Assembly: GCF_024105655.1 (NCBI RefSeq)
Contig: NZ_JAAAMH010000009.1
Location: 1 to 64,000 of the forward strand
Length of the DNA stretch: 64,000 nucleotides
From: Aliihoeflea sp. 40Bstr573
GTDB lineage: Bacteria; Pseudomonadota; Alphaproteobacteria; Rhizobiales; Rhizobiaceae
Direction of reading: 5' to 3'
Shown here: positions 17,269 to 26,480 of the stretch, piece by piece
How the letters are laid out: each line of letters opens with the position of its first letter
Numbering within the stretch: position 1 is the first letter of the stretch
Position numbers and translations under genes: made by a program
The notes under the pieces: generated by a model
Databases searched by the model: none
Seen by the model: the letters and a program-made list of their open reading frames with translations, nothing else
What the model was told of the DNA's origin: nothing

Positions 17269-19162
17269 GACCGTATCGGCCGACAGTGGCTCCGTCTTTG
17301 CGACGTTGGTCAATTTGTGGCCCTATATGTGGCCCGACGACCGGCCGGACCTGAAGATGCGCGTCGTCTGGGCAACCGTCTTTCTCGTCGTCGCCAAGCT
17401 GATCCTCGTCCTCGTCCCCTACTTCTTCAAGTGGGCGACCGATGCATTGAATGGCCAGTTTTCCGCTCCGGACATGATTCCCGCCATTCTCGTCGCGCCG
17501 GTCATGCTGGTGCTCGCCTATAATGCCGTGCGCATCGTGCAACTCGGTTTCAACCAGTTGCGCGACGCCCTTTTCGCAAAAGTCGGCCAGCACGCGGTGC
17601 GGCAGCTTGCCTACAAGACATTCGTGCACATGCACGAACTCTCGCTGCGCTTCCATCTGGAGCGTCGCACGGGCGGCCTGTCGCGGATCATCGAGCGTGG
17701 AACCAAGGGCATCGAATCGATCGTCCGCTTCACCATCCTCAACACAGTGCCGACAGTTCTCGAATTCGCTTTGACGGCGATCATCTTCGCCTTCGCCTAT
17801 GGCTGGATTTACGTTGCCATCATCGCCGTCACGGTGTGGCTCTACACCTGGTTCACCGTGAAGGCGTCGGACTGGCGCATCCAGATCCGCCGCGAGATGA
17901 ACGACAGCGATACCGACGCCAACACCAAGGCAATCGACTCGCTCCTGAACTTCGAGACCGTCAAATATTTCGGCAACGAGAAGATGGAGGCGAGCCGGTT
18001 CGACAGGTCGATGGCGCGCTATGAGGATGCGGCGACAAAGACGTGGACGTCGCTCGGCTGGCTGAACTTCGGCCAGGGCGTCATCTTCGGCGTCGGTATG
18101 GCACTGGTCATGGGGCTCTCGGCCTGGGAAGTCGCGCGTGGCACGCAGACGATCGGCGACTTCGTCTTCATTAACGCAATGCTGATGCAGCTTTCCGTGC
18201 CACTGAACTTCATCGGCTTCATCTACCGCGAGATACGCCAGGGCCTGACCGACATCGAGAACATGTTCGACCTGCTCGACGTGCCGCAGGAGGTCACCGA
18301 CAAGCCCGGCGCCGAGGCGCTCGTCATCAGCGATGCGGCCGTGCGCTTCGAAGACGTGCATTTCGCCTATGATCCGGCCCGGCCGATCCTGAAGGGCGTC
18401 TCGTTCGAGGTGCCGGCGGGCAAGACGGTGGCGATCGTCGGCCCGTCGGGCGCGGGCAAGTCCACCGTCTCGCGGCTCCTGTACCGCTTCTACGACATCG
18501 GCTCGGGCGCAATCACCATCGACGGGCAGGACGTGCGCGACGTCACGCAGGAGAGCTTGCGCGCCGCCATCGGCATGGTCCCGCAGGACACGGTGCTCTT
18601 CAACGACACCATCGCCTACAATATCCGCTACGGCCGCGTCTCCGCTGGGGAGGATGAAGTCCGCCGCGCCGCCGAACTCGCCCAGATCGGCCCATTCATC
18701 GAGCGCCTGCCGGACGGCTACAAGGCGATGGTCGGCGAGCGCGGGCTGAAGCTTTCCGGTGGCGAAAAGCAGCGCGTGGCGATCGCGCGCACCATCCTCA
18801 AGGCCCCCCCGATCCTGATCCTCGACGAAGCGACGTCGGCGCTCGACACGCAGACCGAGCAGGAAATCCAGGCCGCTCTGGATCTGGTATCAAAAGGCCG
18901 CACCACCATTGTCATCGCGCACCGCCTGTCGACCGTAATCGGCGCCGACGAGATCATCGTCCTGAAGGACGGCATGATCGCCGAGCGCGGACGTCACGCC
19001 GACCTCCTTCGCGCTGACGGGCTCTATTCGGCGATGTGGGCGCGTCAGCGCGAAGCGACCGAGGCGGAGGAGAAATTGCGCAAGGCGCGTGAGGAGGACG
19101 AGTTTGGCGTCGTCGTCCGCCGACGCACGCCCGAGATTGCCGAGGAACAGCCGGCGGGGTGA
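17222..19162 (+). CDS. Atm1-type ABC exporter (fused membrane and ATPase domains)
   Basis: The 646-residue half-transporter has six helices (about residues 50-330) with the Atm1/HMT1 hallmarks HELSLRFHLERRTGGLSRIIERGTKG-like coupling region and TDANTKAIDSLLNFETVKYF. The ATPase domain has Walker [10 protein letters not shown] (about 406-414), signature LSGGEKQR and Walker B ILILDEATSALD. Atm1-type exporters move glutathione conjugates, polysulfides or metal-thiol complexes from the cytoplasm. Its start lies inside arsR: ATG at 17222, or TTG at 17258. Co-expression with a Cys-rich ArsR supports a thiol/metal stress role (inference). Confidence 0.9.
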   Translation: MPQPHILRRTIELASKTVSADSGSVFATLVNLWPYMWPDDRPDLKMRVVWATVFLVVAKLILVLVPYFFKWATDALNGQFSAPDMIPAILVAPVMLVLAYNAVRIVQLGFNQLRDALFAKVGQHAVRQLAYKTFVHMHELSLRFHLERRTGGLSRIIERGTKGIESIVRFTILNTVPTVLEFALTAIIFAFAYGWIYVAIIAVTVWLYTWFTVKASDWRIQIRREMNDSDTDANTKAIDSLLNFETVKYFGNEKMEASRFDRSMARYEDAATKTWTSLGWLNFGQGVIFGVGMALVMGLSAWEVARGTQTIGDFVFINAMLMQLSVPLNFIGFIYREIRQGLTDIENMFDLLDVPQEVTDKPGAEALVISDAAVRFEDVHFAYDPARPILKGVSFEVPAGKTVAIVGPSGAGKSTVSRLLYRFYDIGSGAITIDGQDVRDVTQESLRAAIGMVPQDTVLFNDTIAYNIRYGRVSAGEDEVRRAAELAQIGPFIERLPDGYKAMVGERGLKLSGGEKQRVAIARTILKAPPILILDEATSALDTQTEQEIQAALDLVSKGRTTIVIAHRLSTVIGADEIIVLKDGMIAERGRHADLLRADGLYSAMWARQREATEAEEKLRKAREEDEFGVVVRRRTPEIAEEQPAG

Positions 19163-19231
19163 TGCGTTGCGGGTTGGGGGATGTTCGTCTAATCAGGACG
19201 CACTTCCCATACGGACCAGAGCAGCGATTTC

Positions 19232-19930
19232 ATGAGCCTCGTCGACACGATCAAGAACACCTTCGTCCCGATCAATCGGGAAGGCTATCCGTTTATCGCG
19301 ATCTTCGCGGGTATCACGCTCCTGCTGGGTATCTTTTCGACGACGCTGTTCTGGCTCGGGCTGATCCTCACCGCCTGGTGCACCTACTTCTTCCGCGATC
19401 CCGAGCGTGTCACCCCTGTCGACGACAAGCTGGTCGTCAGTCCGGCCGATGGCATGGTTTCGGCTGTGGGGCCGGCTGTTCCGCCGCGTGAACTCGGCCT
19501 CGGTGTCGAGGAGATGACGCGCATCTCTGTCTTCATGAATGTCTTCAACTGCCACGTGAACCGCGCGCCGGTGCGTGGGCGCATATCGAAGATCGAGTAT
19601 CGAGCCGGCAAGTTCGTTAATGCCGAACTCGACAAGGCAAGCAGCGAGAACGAACGCAACGGGCTCGTCATCGAAAGCCCGAACGGGCAGGTGGGCGTTG
19701 TGCAGGTCGCCGGCCTCGTCGCGCGCCGCATCGTCTGCTGGGCCGAAGCGGACAGCGACATCGGCATCGGCGAGCGCATCGGCATCATCCGCTTCGGATC
19801 GCGCCTCGACGTCTACCTGCCGCGCAAGGCCGTGACGCGCGTCCATGTCGGCCAGACGGCGGTCGCGGGTGAAACCATCATTGCCGAATTCGATGCCTCG
19901 TTCACCCCGCCCCTGGTGCGCGTCTCGTGA
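19232..19930 (+). CDS. psd: Phosphatidylserine decarboxylase (short, bacterial type)
   Basis: The 232-residue proenzyme is of the short PSD class. Self-cleavage is expected between Gly189 and Ser190 ([10 protein letters not shown]), leaving the pyruvoyl group on the alpha chain. Conserved segments [21 protein letters not shown] and [16 protein letters not shown] are all present. It makes phosphatidylethanolamine at the inner membrane; two N-terminal helices (20-55) anchor it. The stop overlaps the GTG start of pssA, so the two successive steps are reversed in gene order but co-translated. Confidence 0.95.
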   Translation: MSLVDTIKNTFVPINREGYPFIAIFAGITLLLGIFSTTLFWLGLILTAWCTYFFRDPERVTPVDDKLVVSPADGMVSAVGPAVPPRELGLGVEEMTRISVFMNVFNCHVNRAPVRGRISKIEYRAGKFVNAELDKASSENERNGLVIESPNGQVGVVQVAGLVARRIVCWAEADSDIGIGERIGIIRFGSRLDVYLPRKAVTRVHVGQTAVAGETIIAEFDASFTPPLVRVS

Positions 19931-20769
19931 AGGGCCCCTTCGCGCCCTATGATCCGAACGGACGCCGCCGCAGCCCGCGCCTGCGAGAGATCCCGCTTCG
20001 CCTGATCCTGCCGAACCTCGTCACTGTCCTGGCAATCTGCGCCGGCTTGTCCGGAATCAGGCTTGCCTTCGAGGGCCGGTTCGAGATCGCTGTGGCGATG
20101 GTCCTGATCGCCGCCTTTCTCGACGCGCTCGACGGCCGACTGGCGCGCATGCTCAAGGCGAGTTCGTCCTTCGGTGCGCAGATGGACTCGCTGGCCGACA
20201 TCATGAATTTCGGCGTGGCGCCTGCGCTGGTACTGTATGCCTTTGCGCTCGATGGCGCCGGCGCGGTCGGATGGACGGCCGCGCTCGTCTTTGCCATTGC
20301 CTGCTGTCTCAGGCTCGCGCGCTTCAACGTCATGCTCGATGATCCTGATCGCCCTGCCTGGCAGAACGATTATTTCGTCGGCGTGCCGGCGCCCGCTGGC
20401 GCGCTTCTCGTGCTGATGCCGGTCTATCTCGGCCTCATCGGCGTGCCGGTGAACCAGACCTTCAGCTTCGTGGCCGCGGCGTTTACGGTCGCGGTCGCGC
20501 TGCTTCTGGTCAGCCAATTGCCGGTCTACTCGGGCAAGTCGAGCGGCATGCGCGTGCGCCGCGATCTGGTTCTGCCGCTGATGCTGGCGATCGTCGGCTA
20601 CGTCGCCCTTCTGTTCAGCTATACCTGGACCACTCTGGCGCTGACGGCGGCGGCCTACTTCGCGATGCTGCCCTTCAGCGTGCGCGCCTTTACCCGGCGT
20701 GCCGAACGGGCTGACCGCGAGGCGCAGGCCCAGACGAATGTAACCGACGATTCAGGCGGCGCTGTTTAA
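19927..20769 (+). CDS. pssA: CDP-diacylglycerol-serine O-phosphatidyltransferase
   Basis: The 280-residue membrane enzyme carries the full CDP-alcohol phosphotransferase motif, Asp69-Gly70 ... Ala73-Arg74 ... Gly83 ... Asp87 ... Asp91, in [19 protein letters not shown]. About eight helices follow. It makes phosphatidylserine, the substrate of Psd encoded just upstream. It begins with GTG overlapping the psd stop (GTGA). The C-terminal tail is charged and overlaps the convergent Aas-like gene by 18 bases. Confidence 0.93.
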   Translation: MKGPFAPYDPNGRRRSPRLREIPLRLILPNLVTVLAICAGLSGIRLAFEGRFEIAVAMVLIAAFLDALDGRLARMLKASSSFGAQMDSLADIMNFGVAPALVLYAFALDGAGAVGWTAALVFAIACCLRLARFNVMLDDPDRPAWQNDYFVGVPAPAGALLVLMPVYLGLIGVPVNQTFSFVAAAFTVAVALLLVSQLPVYSGKSSGMRVRRDLVLPLMLAIVGYVALLFSYTWTTLALTAAAYFAMLPFSVRAFTRRAERADREAQAQTNVTDDSGGAV

Positions 20770-22953
20770 TCCGAGCTCTGCTTCGCAGATTCCGATCAGC
20801 CGCGCATGGTCGATCCGGCCATTAGGACTCGTCGGCATGGAGCGGATCGGGATCACGGCCGCAGGCAGCGCAGCGGAATCGAAGCCGAGCCGCTTCCACT
20901 GCCGCGCAAGCACGGCACGGTCCGCATCGGCTTCGGTCGTAACGAGCACAATTCGATCGTCGCTGCCCGCAGTCTTCAAGGCGACGGCGGCGTGGACGCT
21001 TTCCGGCCAGATCGCTTCCGCAGCTTCCTCGACGAGCGCGAGCGGGACGGTTGTGCCGCCAACCGCGGCAAGACGGCCGGACCGGCCGAGGACGGTCATA
21101 TAGCCCTCCCGATCGACCGAGACGACGTCGCCCGTATCGAACCACCCGTCACCGGCGATCGGCTCGTCGGCGCCGAGGTATCGAATCGCGATGTTCGGCC
21201 CCGAAATCTGCAGCCTGCCACCTTGCTCGAACCCCTCAATAGGATCGAGGCGCATCCGCATCCCTGGTAGCAGACGCCCAACGGTGCCAGCGCGGCCATG
21301 CGTGATGGAGTTTACGGCGACGACCGGGGAAGCTTCGGTCAACCCGTAGCCCTCCATGATCGTCTTCCCGAACCGATCTGACCAAAGTTGGCGCGTCGAA
21401 GCGCGCAGCCGCTCGCCCCCCGAGACGATCAGGCGCAGGCTCTCGAAGTCAGAGGTCTGCGCCGCCTTGCCATAGGCCGACAGAAGCGCATCGGTGGCGA
21501 AGAGGATGGTCGGCTGCCGGGTTGCTGCAATTTGCGGAATCTGGCGGATGTGGAGCGGCGACGGGTAGGCGAGGGCGCGCACACCCTTCATCAGCGGCAG
21601 GATCAGGCCGACCGTCAGGCCGAGCGCCGTATGGAGCGGCAGCACGGAGAGGATCGTGTCGCTGCGCGAGAGAACCAGCCGCGCCTCGATCTGAGCGGCG
21701 TTGGCGATCAGGTTGGCGTGGCTGAGAACGACGCCGCGCTGCCCGTCCGGCGTCTGCTTGAAGAGGACGACGGCGGCATCGTCAGCCTGCCGGGGCAAGC
21801 GCCGCGCGCGCCAGGTGAACCAGCTGGCCATTCGCTCGGTCGCAGTCAACGAGGCTTCAAGGTCCTCGACATAGATCACGCGCCCGCCGGCGGCGGCTAT
21901 CACCTCGATCTCGCCAGCAAGCCGGGCTTTCTCGACATGGGCGCGCGAGGTGACGACGAAACGGATCGTTCCGTCACGCACGAGGTCGAGCGGGCCGACG
22001 CCGGTCCCCATCATGGCGACGACGCGCCCGGCGGACTGAAGGGCGAGAAACGCCGCCATGCTTCTTGCGGCATTGGGCAGGAGAAGGCCGACAATATCGC
22101 CGCTGGTGCCGATCTCGACGAACTTGCCCGAGAGCATCCGCGCCTTGGCGAAGAGCGCGCGATAGGTGAGCTTCTCGCCGGCAACGTTTTCGGCGATCAC
22201 CCGACCGGGACCATAAAGGAGGGCAGCGCTCCGCACGGCGTGGAAGATCGTCTTCGGCCGACCCTGGCTGAAGAAGCGCGCTTCGGCGACGCGGTCGAAC
22301 AGCGCATTTGACGTCGTCACGCCGACCGGTCCGGCGTCCTCCACCAATTGGCCGATGGTGCGCGCGGGCAGCGCCATGATCCTGAGCTTCGGCAGAAGTT
22401 GACGGGGCGTCTTGGCTGCAGGCTCATAGGCGCCGGGCAGGTGGCTCGAGCCGCGAATGTAGACGGGCACTACCTTGGCGTCGGCCGAAACCGCGATCTT
22501 GGCGACCGCGCGATAGAGCCGGAAGCTCTTCACGTCGGGTTCGGCGTCGAATGGAAAATAGACGGCCAGACGGCCATTCGCCTTAAGGCGTCGGGTCAGG
22601 CGGCGATTGACGAAGACGTGCTGCGCCTTGAAGGCGATGGTGCGCGCAAGCTCGCGCCACGGCTCCAGCCACATGGCGCGCGAAGATGGCTCGTCAAGAA
22701 TGTGCAGCGTGTCGCTCGGCAGGACGGACAGCATGAGCGCCGGATCGAGGCGCGACTGGTGCGAGATCGCGTAGATGACGGGACCAGGCGCCTGCGCCGC
22801 GCGCAGCGACGAATCGTCAATGCGGAACGCGAGTTTCAACGGCGCATAGAGCAGCGCCTGATGCATGGAAATGCCATGACGCTGCGCCAGCCAGAGCGCG
22901 AAGGCTCCCCATAGCGCCAGAAAACCGGCGATGATCAAAACGGTCTGGAGCAT
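20752..22953 (-). CDS. Aas-like acyltransferase/acyl-ACP ligase fusion
   Basis: A 733-residue fusion. Residues 1-24 are a membrane helix; residues 55-220 form a PlsC-type glycerophospholipid acyltransferase with His65-x4-Asp70 (HQSRLD) intact. Residues 235-730 form an AMP-binding ligase with GYGLTEASPVVAVN and GWFDTGD. In E. coli Aas the two halves reacylate lysophospholipid using acyl-ACP made by the ligase. Here the phosphate-binding loop that normally reads TSGSxGxPKG is KQTPDGQRG, and the catalytic C-terminal Lys is Arg713 (NGRIDH), so ligase activity is doubtful while the acyltransferase looks complete. GGAGGT lies before the ATG. Confidence 0.85.
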   Translation of the reverse strand: MLQTVLIIAGFLALWGAFALWLAQRHGISMHQALLYAPLKLAFRIDDSSLRAAQAPGPVIYAISHQSRLDPALMLSVLPSDTLHILDEPSSRAMWLEPWRELARTIAFKAQHVFVNRRLTRRLKANGRLAVYFPFDAEPDVKSFRLYRAVAKIAVSADAKVVPVYIRGSSHLPGAYEPAAKTPRQLLPKLRIMALPARTIGQLVEDAGPVGVTTSNALFDRVAEARFFSQGRPKTIFHAVRSAALLYGPGRVIAENVAGEKLTYRALFAKARMLSGKFVEIGTSGDIVGLLLPNAARSMAAFLALQSAGRVVAMMGTGVGPLDLVRDGTIRFVVTSRAHVEKARLAGEIEVIAAAGGRVIYVEDLEASLTATERMASWFTWRARRLPRQADDAAVVLFKQTPDGQRGVVLSHANLIANAAQIEARLVLSRSDTILSVLPLHTALGLTVGLILPLMKGVRALAYPSPLHIRQIPQIAATRQPTILFATDALLSAYGKAAQTSDFESLRLIVSGGERLRASTRQLWSDRFGKTIMEGYGLTEASPVVAVNSITHGRAGTVGRLLPGMRMRLDPIEGFEQGGRLQISGPNIAIRYLGADEPIAGDGWFDTGDVVSVDREGYMTVLGRSGRLAAVGGTTVPLALVEEAAEAIWPESVHAAVALKTAGSDDRIVLVTTEADADRAVLARQWKRLGFDSAALPAAVIPIRSMPTSPNGRIDHARLIGICEAELGLNSAA

Positions 22954-23113
22954 TGCCGCACCTCCAACCTCTCGAGGCCAAGCGGCTCTTTTTGGCCGTT
23001 GGCGCGGAGGGTAGACGAATGACGCCGCAGGTCAATCCAGATGCCGATGCGATGGTCCCACTGGCGGGATGACGAACCGGCAGCTAGCATTGGCGCTCTC
23101 TGGGGAGATAATC

Positions 23114-23617
23114 ATGGAATTGACGGAACTGAAGGCTCTGCAGGCACCACTCAAGGCCCGCTACAAGGACGATGCCAAGGCTGCGATCGTCACGCTCAAG
23201 GCAAAGGGCACGCTCGACGATCAGTCGATTTCGTGCAAGGTCGAAACGGGCAGGGCGCTTGCGATGGCCGGTCTTCATCCGGCGACAGGCGGCTCGGGCG
23301 CCGAACTGTGCTCCGGCGACATGCTGCTCGAGGCGTTGGTCGCCTGTGCCGGCGTCACCTTGAAGGCGGTCGCGACGGCGCTCGAATTCCGCCTCGGCAA
23401 TGCGCGCGTCGAGGCGGAGGGCGATCTCGATTTTCGAGGGACGCTCGGCGTGACAAAGGATGCGCCCGTGGGCTTCCAGTCGATCCGGCTCAAATTCCAT
23501 CTCGACACGGACGAACCTCAGGAGCGCATCGACACACTCCTGAAGCTGACTGAGCGCTATTGCGTCGTCTTCCAGACCATCAACACGAAACCCGCACTGA
23601 CGGTCACTGCGGATTAG
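23114..23617 (+). CDS. OsmC-family protein
   Basis: The 167-residue protein has the OsmC/Ohr plan: a beta-rich start, GxxPATGGSGAELCSGDMLLEALVACAGVTLKAVA with the two functional Cys in the usual helix positions (ELCSGD and VACAGV), and a C-terminal strand pair. OsmC/Ohr proteins reduce organic hydroperoxides with paired thiols. The start MELTELK was chosen because GGGGAG lies just upstream; an in-frame ATG 45 bases earlier is less likely. The end overlaps the convergent SDR gene by 4 bases. Confidence 0.85.
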   Translation: MELTELKALQAPLKARYKDDAKAAIVTLKAKGTLDDQSISCKVETGRALAMAGLHPATGGSGAELCSGDMLLEALVACAGVTLKAVATALEFRLGNARVEAEGDLDFRGTLGVTKDAPVGFQSIRLKFHLDTDEPQERIDTLLKLTERYCVVFQTINTKPALTVTAD

Positions 23618-24345
23618 TCGAGAAAGCGGTTCTCGCGAACAGAGAAGAGCCGTCCCGTTTCGCTGATCGTCGGGGAAATAGTCGCCGCGATCCGCGCGGC
23701 GGTCTCGGATGGGTGCGGAATGGTCTTGGGATCTTCGCCGGGCATGGCAAGCGCGCGGTGCGCCGTGCGCGTCGGGCCGGGATCCACGAGATTGACGCGC
23801 AGCGCAGAATTCTGCGTCTCCAGCGCCCAGCTTCGCACCATTGCCTCGACGGCCGCCTTCGACGCCGCGAACGGGCCCCAATAGGCGCGCGGATGCGCGG
23901 CGACGTCGGACGTCATGACGATGGCACGTCCCGCATCCGACTTTCTCAGGAGCGGGTCGACCGAGCGGATCAATCGCCACGTCCCGGTGACGTTCGTCGC
24001 CATTACCTTGTCGAACACCTTTGCCTCGACATGGCCGATCGGCGCGATGATGCCGAGAATGCCGGCATTGGCGACGAGGATGTCGAGCTTGCCCCAGCGC
24101 TCGAAGATCGCGCCGCCGAGCCGGTCGATGCCGGGCATGTCGATCAGATCGAGGGGGACGAGCGTCGCCTGTCCGCCGGCCGCCTGTATCTCGTCGTCGA
24201 GTTCTTCCAGTCCACCCACCGTGCGGGCGACGGCTATCACGTGCGCGCCGGCCGCCGCCAGTTCCTTGGCGACATGGTAGCCGATGCCGCGCGAAGCGCC
24301 GGTCACAAGCGCGACGCGCCCTTGAAGGTCGAGCTTTTCCGTCAT
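23614..24345 (-). CDS. SDR-family protein with Tyr-to-Phe active-site change
   Basis: The 243-residue Rossmann-fold protein has the NAD(P) motif TGASRGIG (15-22), the NAG motif (93-95) and Ser146, but the catalytic Y-x3-K reads FAASK (Phe159, Lys163). Tyr155 lies four residues upstream (AYWGPFAASK) and could in principle stand in. Classical SDRs need that Tyr as the proton donor, so this one may be inactive as an oxidoreductase or use another residue. The rest of the fold is well conserved. It lies 12 bases downstream of purF on the same strand. Confidence 0.85.
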   Translation of the reverse strand: MTEKLDLQGRVALVTGASRGIGYHVAKELAAAGAHVIAVARTVGGLEELDDEIQAAGGQATLVPLDLIDMPGIDRLGGAIFERWGKLDILVANAGILGIIAPIGHVEAKVFDKVMATNVTGTWRLIRSVDPLLRKSDAGRAIVMTSDVAAHPRAYWGPFAASKAAVEAMVRSWALETQNSALRVNLVDPGPTRTAHRALAMPGEDPKTIPHPSETAARIAATISPTISETGRLFSVRENRFLD

Positions 24346-24357
24346 CTTATCCGTCTG

Positions 24358-25830
24358 TTATTGCCCGTTGTTCGCAAGCAGGGAAAGCGTGCGAACATTG
24401 TCGACGCCATCGAGATCGGTCAGGCGCGTCGGGTATTGCGTGGTAAAGCAGGCATCGCAGAATTGCGGCTGCTCGTTGTCGCGTGCGGGCTCGCCCACCG
24501 CGCGGTAAAGTCCGTCGATCGAGAGGAAACCGAGCGAATCGACGCGGATGAACTCCGCCATCTCCTCAACCGACATGCGGCTGGCGAGAAGCTTGGCCGT
24601 TTCGGGCGTGTCGACGCCGTAAAAGCACGACGCGCGCGTCGGCGGCGAGGCGATGCGCATATGCACTTCCCGCGCGCCCGCATCGCGTACCATCTGCACG
24701 ATCTTCTGGCTGGTCGTGCCGCGCACGATCGAATCATCGACCAGCACCACGCGCTTGCCCTCGATCATGCGGCGATTGGCATTGTGCTTGAGCTTGACGC
24801 CCATGTGCCGGATCGAATCGGACGGCTGAATGAAGGTGCGGCCGACATAGTGGTTGCGGATGATGCCGAGTTCGAAGGGAAGTTTCGCCTCCTGCGCGAA
24901 GCCGATCGCCGCCGGCGTGCCCGAATCGGGCACCGGCACGACGATGTCGGCCTCGACGGGGCTTTCGCGCGCAAGTTCCACGCCGATCTGCTTGCGCACG
25001 TCATAGACGTTGCGCCCTTCGACCGACGAATCCGGCCGGGCGAAATAGACATACTCGAACACGCAAAAGCGCGGCTTCACCTGTTCGAAGGGAAAGAAGC
25101 TTTCCAGACCTTTGGTGGTCACGACGACCATTTCGCCGGGCTTCAAATCGCGCACGAAACGCGCGCCCATGATATCGAGGGCGCAGGTCTCCGAGGCGAA
25201 GATGTAGGCACCGTCGAGATCGCCGAGCACGAGCGGACGGATGCCGAGCGGGTCGCGGCAGCCGATCATCTTCTTCGACGTCAGCGCAACGAGAGAGAAT
25301 GCGCCCTCGAGTTGGCGCACGGCATCGATGAAGCGCGAATTCGTGTCGCGTTCCTTCGACGTCGCGATCAGATGCAGGATCGTCTCGGTGTCGGAGGTCG
25401 ACGAGAAGATCGAGCCTTCCTTCTGCAGCCGGCGCTGCACCGTCATCGCGTTGGTGATGTTGCCGTTATGCGCGACAGCGAGACCGCCGTCGGCCAGTTC
25501 CGCGAAAAACGGCTGAACGTTGCGCAGGCCCGAGCCGCCGGTGGTGGCGTAGCGCGTATGGCCGATGGCGCGCGAGCCCTGCAATCGGTCCATGACCGAC
25601 TTGTCGGTGAAACTGTCGCCGATCAGGCCGATATGACGTTCGACGTGGAACTGCGAGCCGTCATAGGAAACGATGCCGGCCGCCTCCTGCCCGCGGTGCT
25701 GGAGCGCGTGCAGTCCGAGCGTGACGATCGCTGCGGCATCCTGCCGGCCGAAAATACCGAAGACGCCGCATTCGTCATGAAAGCGGTCGTCACCCCCGGA
25801 GGAGAACGGGGTATCGTCTGCGTCTGCCAT
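24358..25830 (-). CDS. purF: Amidophosphoribosyltransferase
   Basis: The 490-residue protein performs the first committed step of purine synthesis, PRPP + Gln to phosphoribosylamine. Cys21 (HDE-CGVFGIFG) becomes the N-terminal nucleophile after removal of a 20-residue propeptide. The PRTase domain has the PRPP loop VVLVDDSIVRGTTSQ. Conserved GLxALQHRGQEAAGI and GHTRYATTG are present. Cys residues in the C-terminal part (ASCFYGVDTP, FCDACF) suit the Fe-S-containing, Bacillus-type enzyme. It starts at MADADDTPF; an upstream extension would run through an intergenic hairpin. The CvpA gene precedes it. Confidence 0.96.
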   Translation of the reverse strand: MADADDTPFSSGGDDRFHDECGVFGIFGRQDAAAIVTLGLHALQHRGQEAAGIVSYDGSQFHVERHIGLIGDSFTDKSVMDRLQGSRAIGHTRYATTGGSGLRNVQPFFAELADGGLAVAHNGNITNAMTVQRRLQKEGSIFSSTSDTETILHLIATSKERDTNSRFIDAVRQLEGAFSLVALTSKKMIGCRDPLGIRPLVLGDLDGAYIFASETCALDIMGARFVRDLKPGEMVVVTTKGLESFFPFEQVKPRFCVFEYVYFARPDSSVEGRNVYDVRKQIGVELARESPVEADIVVPVPDSGTPAAIGFAQEAKLPFELGIIRNHYVGRTFIQPSDSIRHMGVKLKHNANRRMIEGKRVVLVDDSIVRGTTSQKIVQMVRDAGAREVHMRIASPPTRASCFYGVDTPETAKLLASRMSVEEMAEFIRVDSLGFLSIDGLYRAVGEPARDNEQPQFCDACFTTQYPTRLTDLDGVDNVRTLSLLANNGQ

Positions 25831-25858
25831 GGCATCTTGCCTTTCAGAACGAAGGGAA

Positions 25859-25878
25859 GCGGCGCCCGAGGGCGCCGC
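25859..25878 (-). terminator. Hairpin between the CvpA gene and purF
   Basis: GCGGCGCCC and GGGCGCCGC are perfect 9-base arms with a 2-base centre. On the minus strand it follows the CvpA stop and precedes purF by about 30 bases, with only a weak T-rich stretch after it. It may act as a partial terminator or as an mRNA-stability element. Confidence 0.5.
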
Positions 25879-25886
25879 GTGATCAT

Positions 25887-26429
25887 CTAGTTGCCGGCCG
25901 GCGGCGGTGTCTCGTCCTCGCTCGTGCCGAGCCGGTCGATGAGCGAGTTCTCGGGATCGTCCGGCAGGACGCCCTCGAGCCAGGTGCCGATGCCTTCGAG
26001 CAGCGGCCGCGACTTTGCCTCCGCGACCCATCCCGGCTGGTTGGAACCGACCAGCCACGAGAAGAACAGGAAGGCGACGGCGACGACCAGGATACCCCGC
26101 GCCGCGCCATAGACGAAGCCGAGTGTGCGATCGAGCGCGCCCACCCGGGAATCAATGATGAAATCCGCAAGCTTCATGGTGATCACGGTGACGATGATGA
26201 GCGCGATGAAGAAGACGATGGCCGCCGCCGCGAAAAGCGCAAGCTGCGCGCTGTCGATATAGGGCGTGACGTAAGGGACGAGGATCGGGTGGAAATAGAA
26301 CGCCGCCGCTGCCGCCGCGACCCAGGACGCGATCGACAGGACTTCGCGCGAGAAGCCGCGAACCATGGCGAGCATCGCCGAAACGAGGGTGAAGCCGACG
26401 AGAATTCCGTCCAGCAGCGTAATCGGCAT
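25887..26429 (-). CDS. CvpA-family inner-membrane protein
   Basis: The 180-residue protein has four hydrophobic helices in the first 120 residues and the CvpA start ITLLDGILVGFTLVSAMLAMVRGFSREVLSI. Its position directly before purF is the classic context of cvpA, named for colicin V production in E. coli; more recent work in other species links the family to envelope stress. The C-terminal 60 residues are soluble and end in an acidic, Pro-rich tail. The start MPITLL was chosen because GGAG lies 6 bases upstream; an ATG 15 bases earlier is possible. Confidence 0.88.
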   Translation of the reverse strand: MPITLLDGILVGFTLVSAMLAMVRGFSREVLSIASWVAAAAAAFYFHPILVPYVTPYIDSAQLALFAAAAIVFFIALIIVTVITMKLADFIIDSRVGALDRTLGFVYGAARGILVVAVAFLFFSWLVGSNQPGWVAEAKSRPLLEGIGTWLEGVLPDDPENSLIDRLGTSEDETPPPAGN

Positions 26430-26480
26430 TGAAGCTCCGTTCACCTGCCGGCGGCTCTGCCAGCCGGCTCGTTCCAGTTC

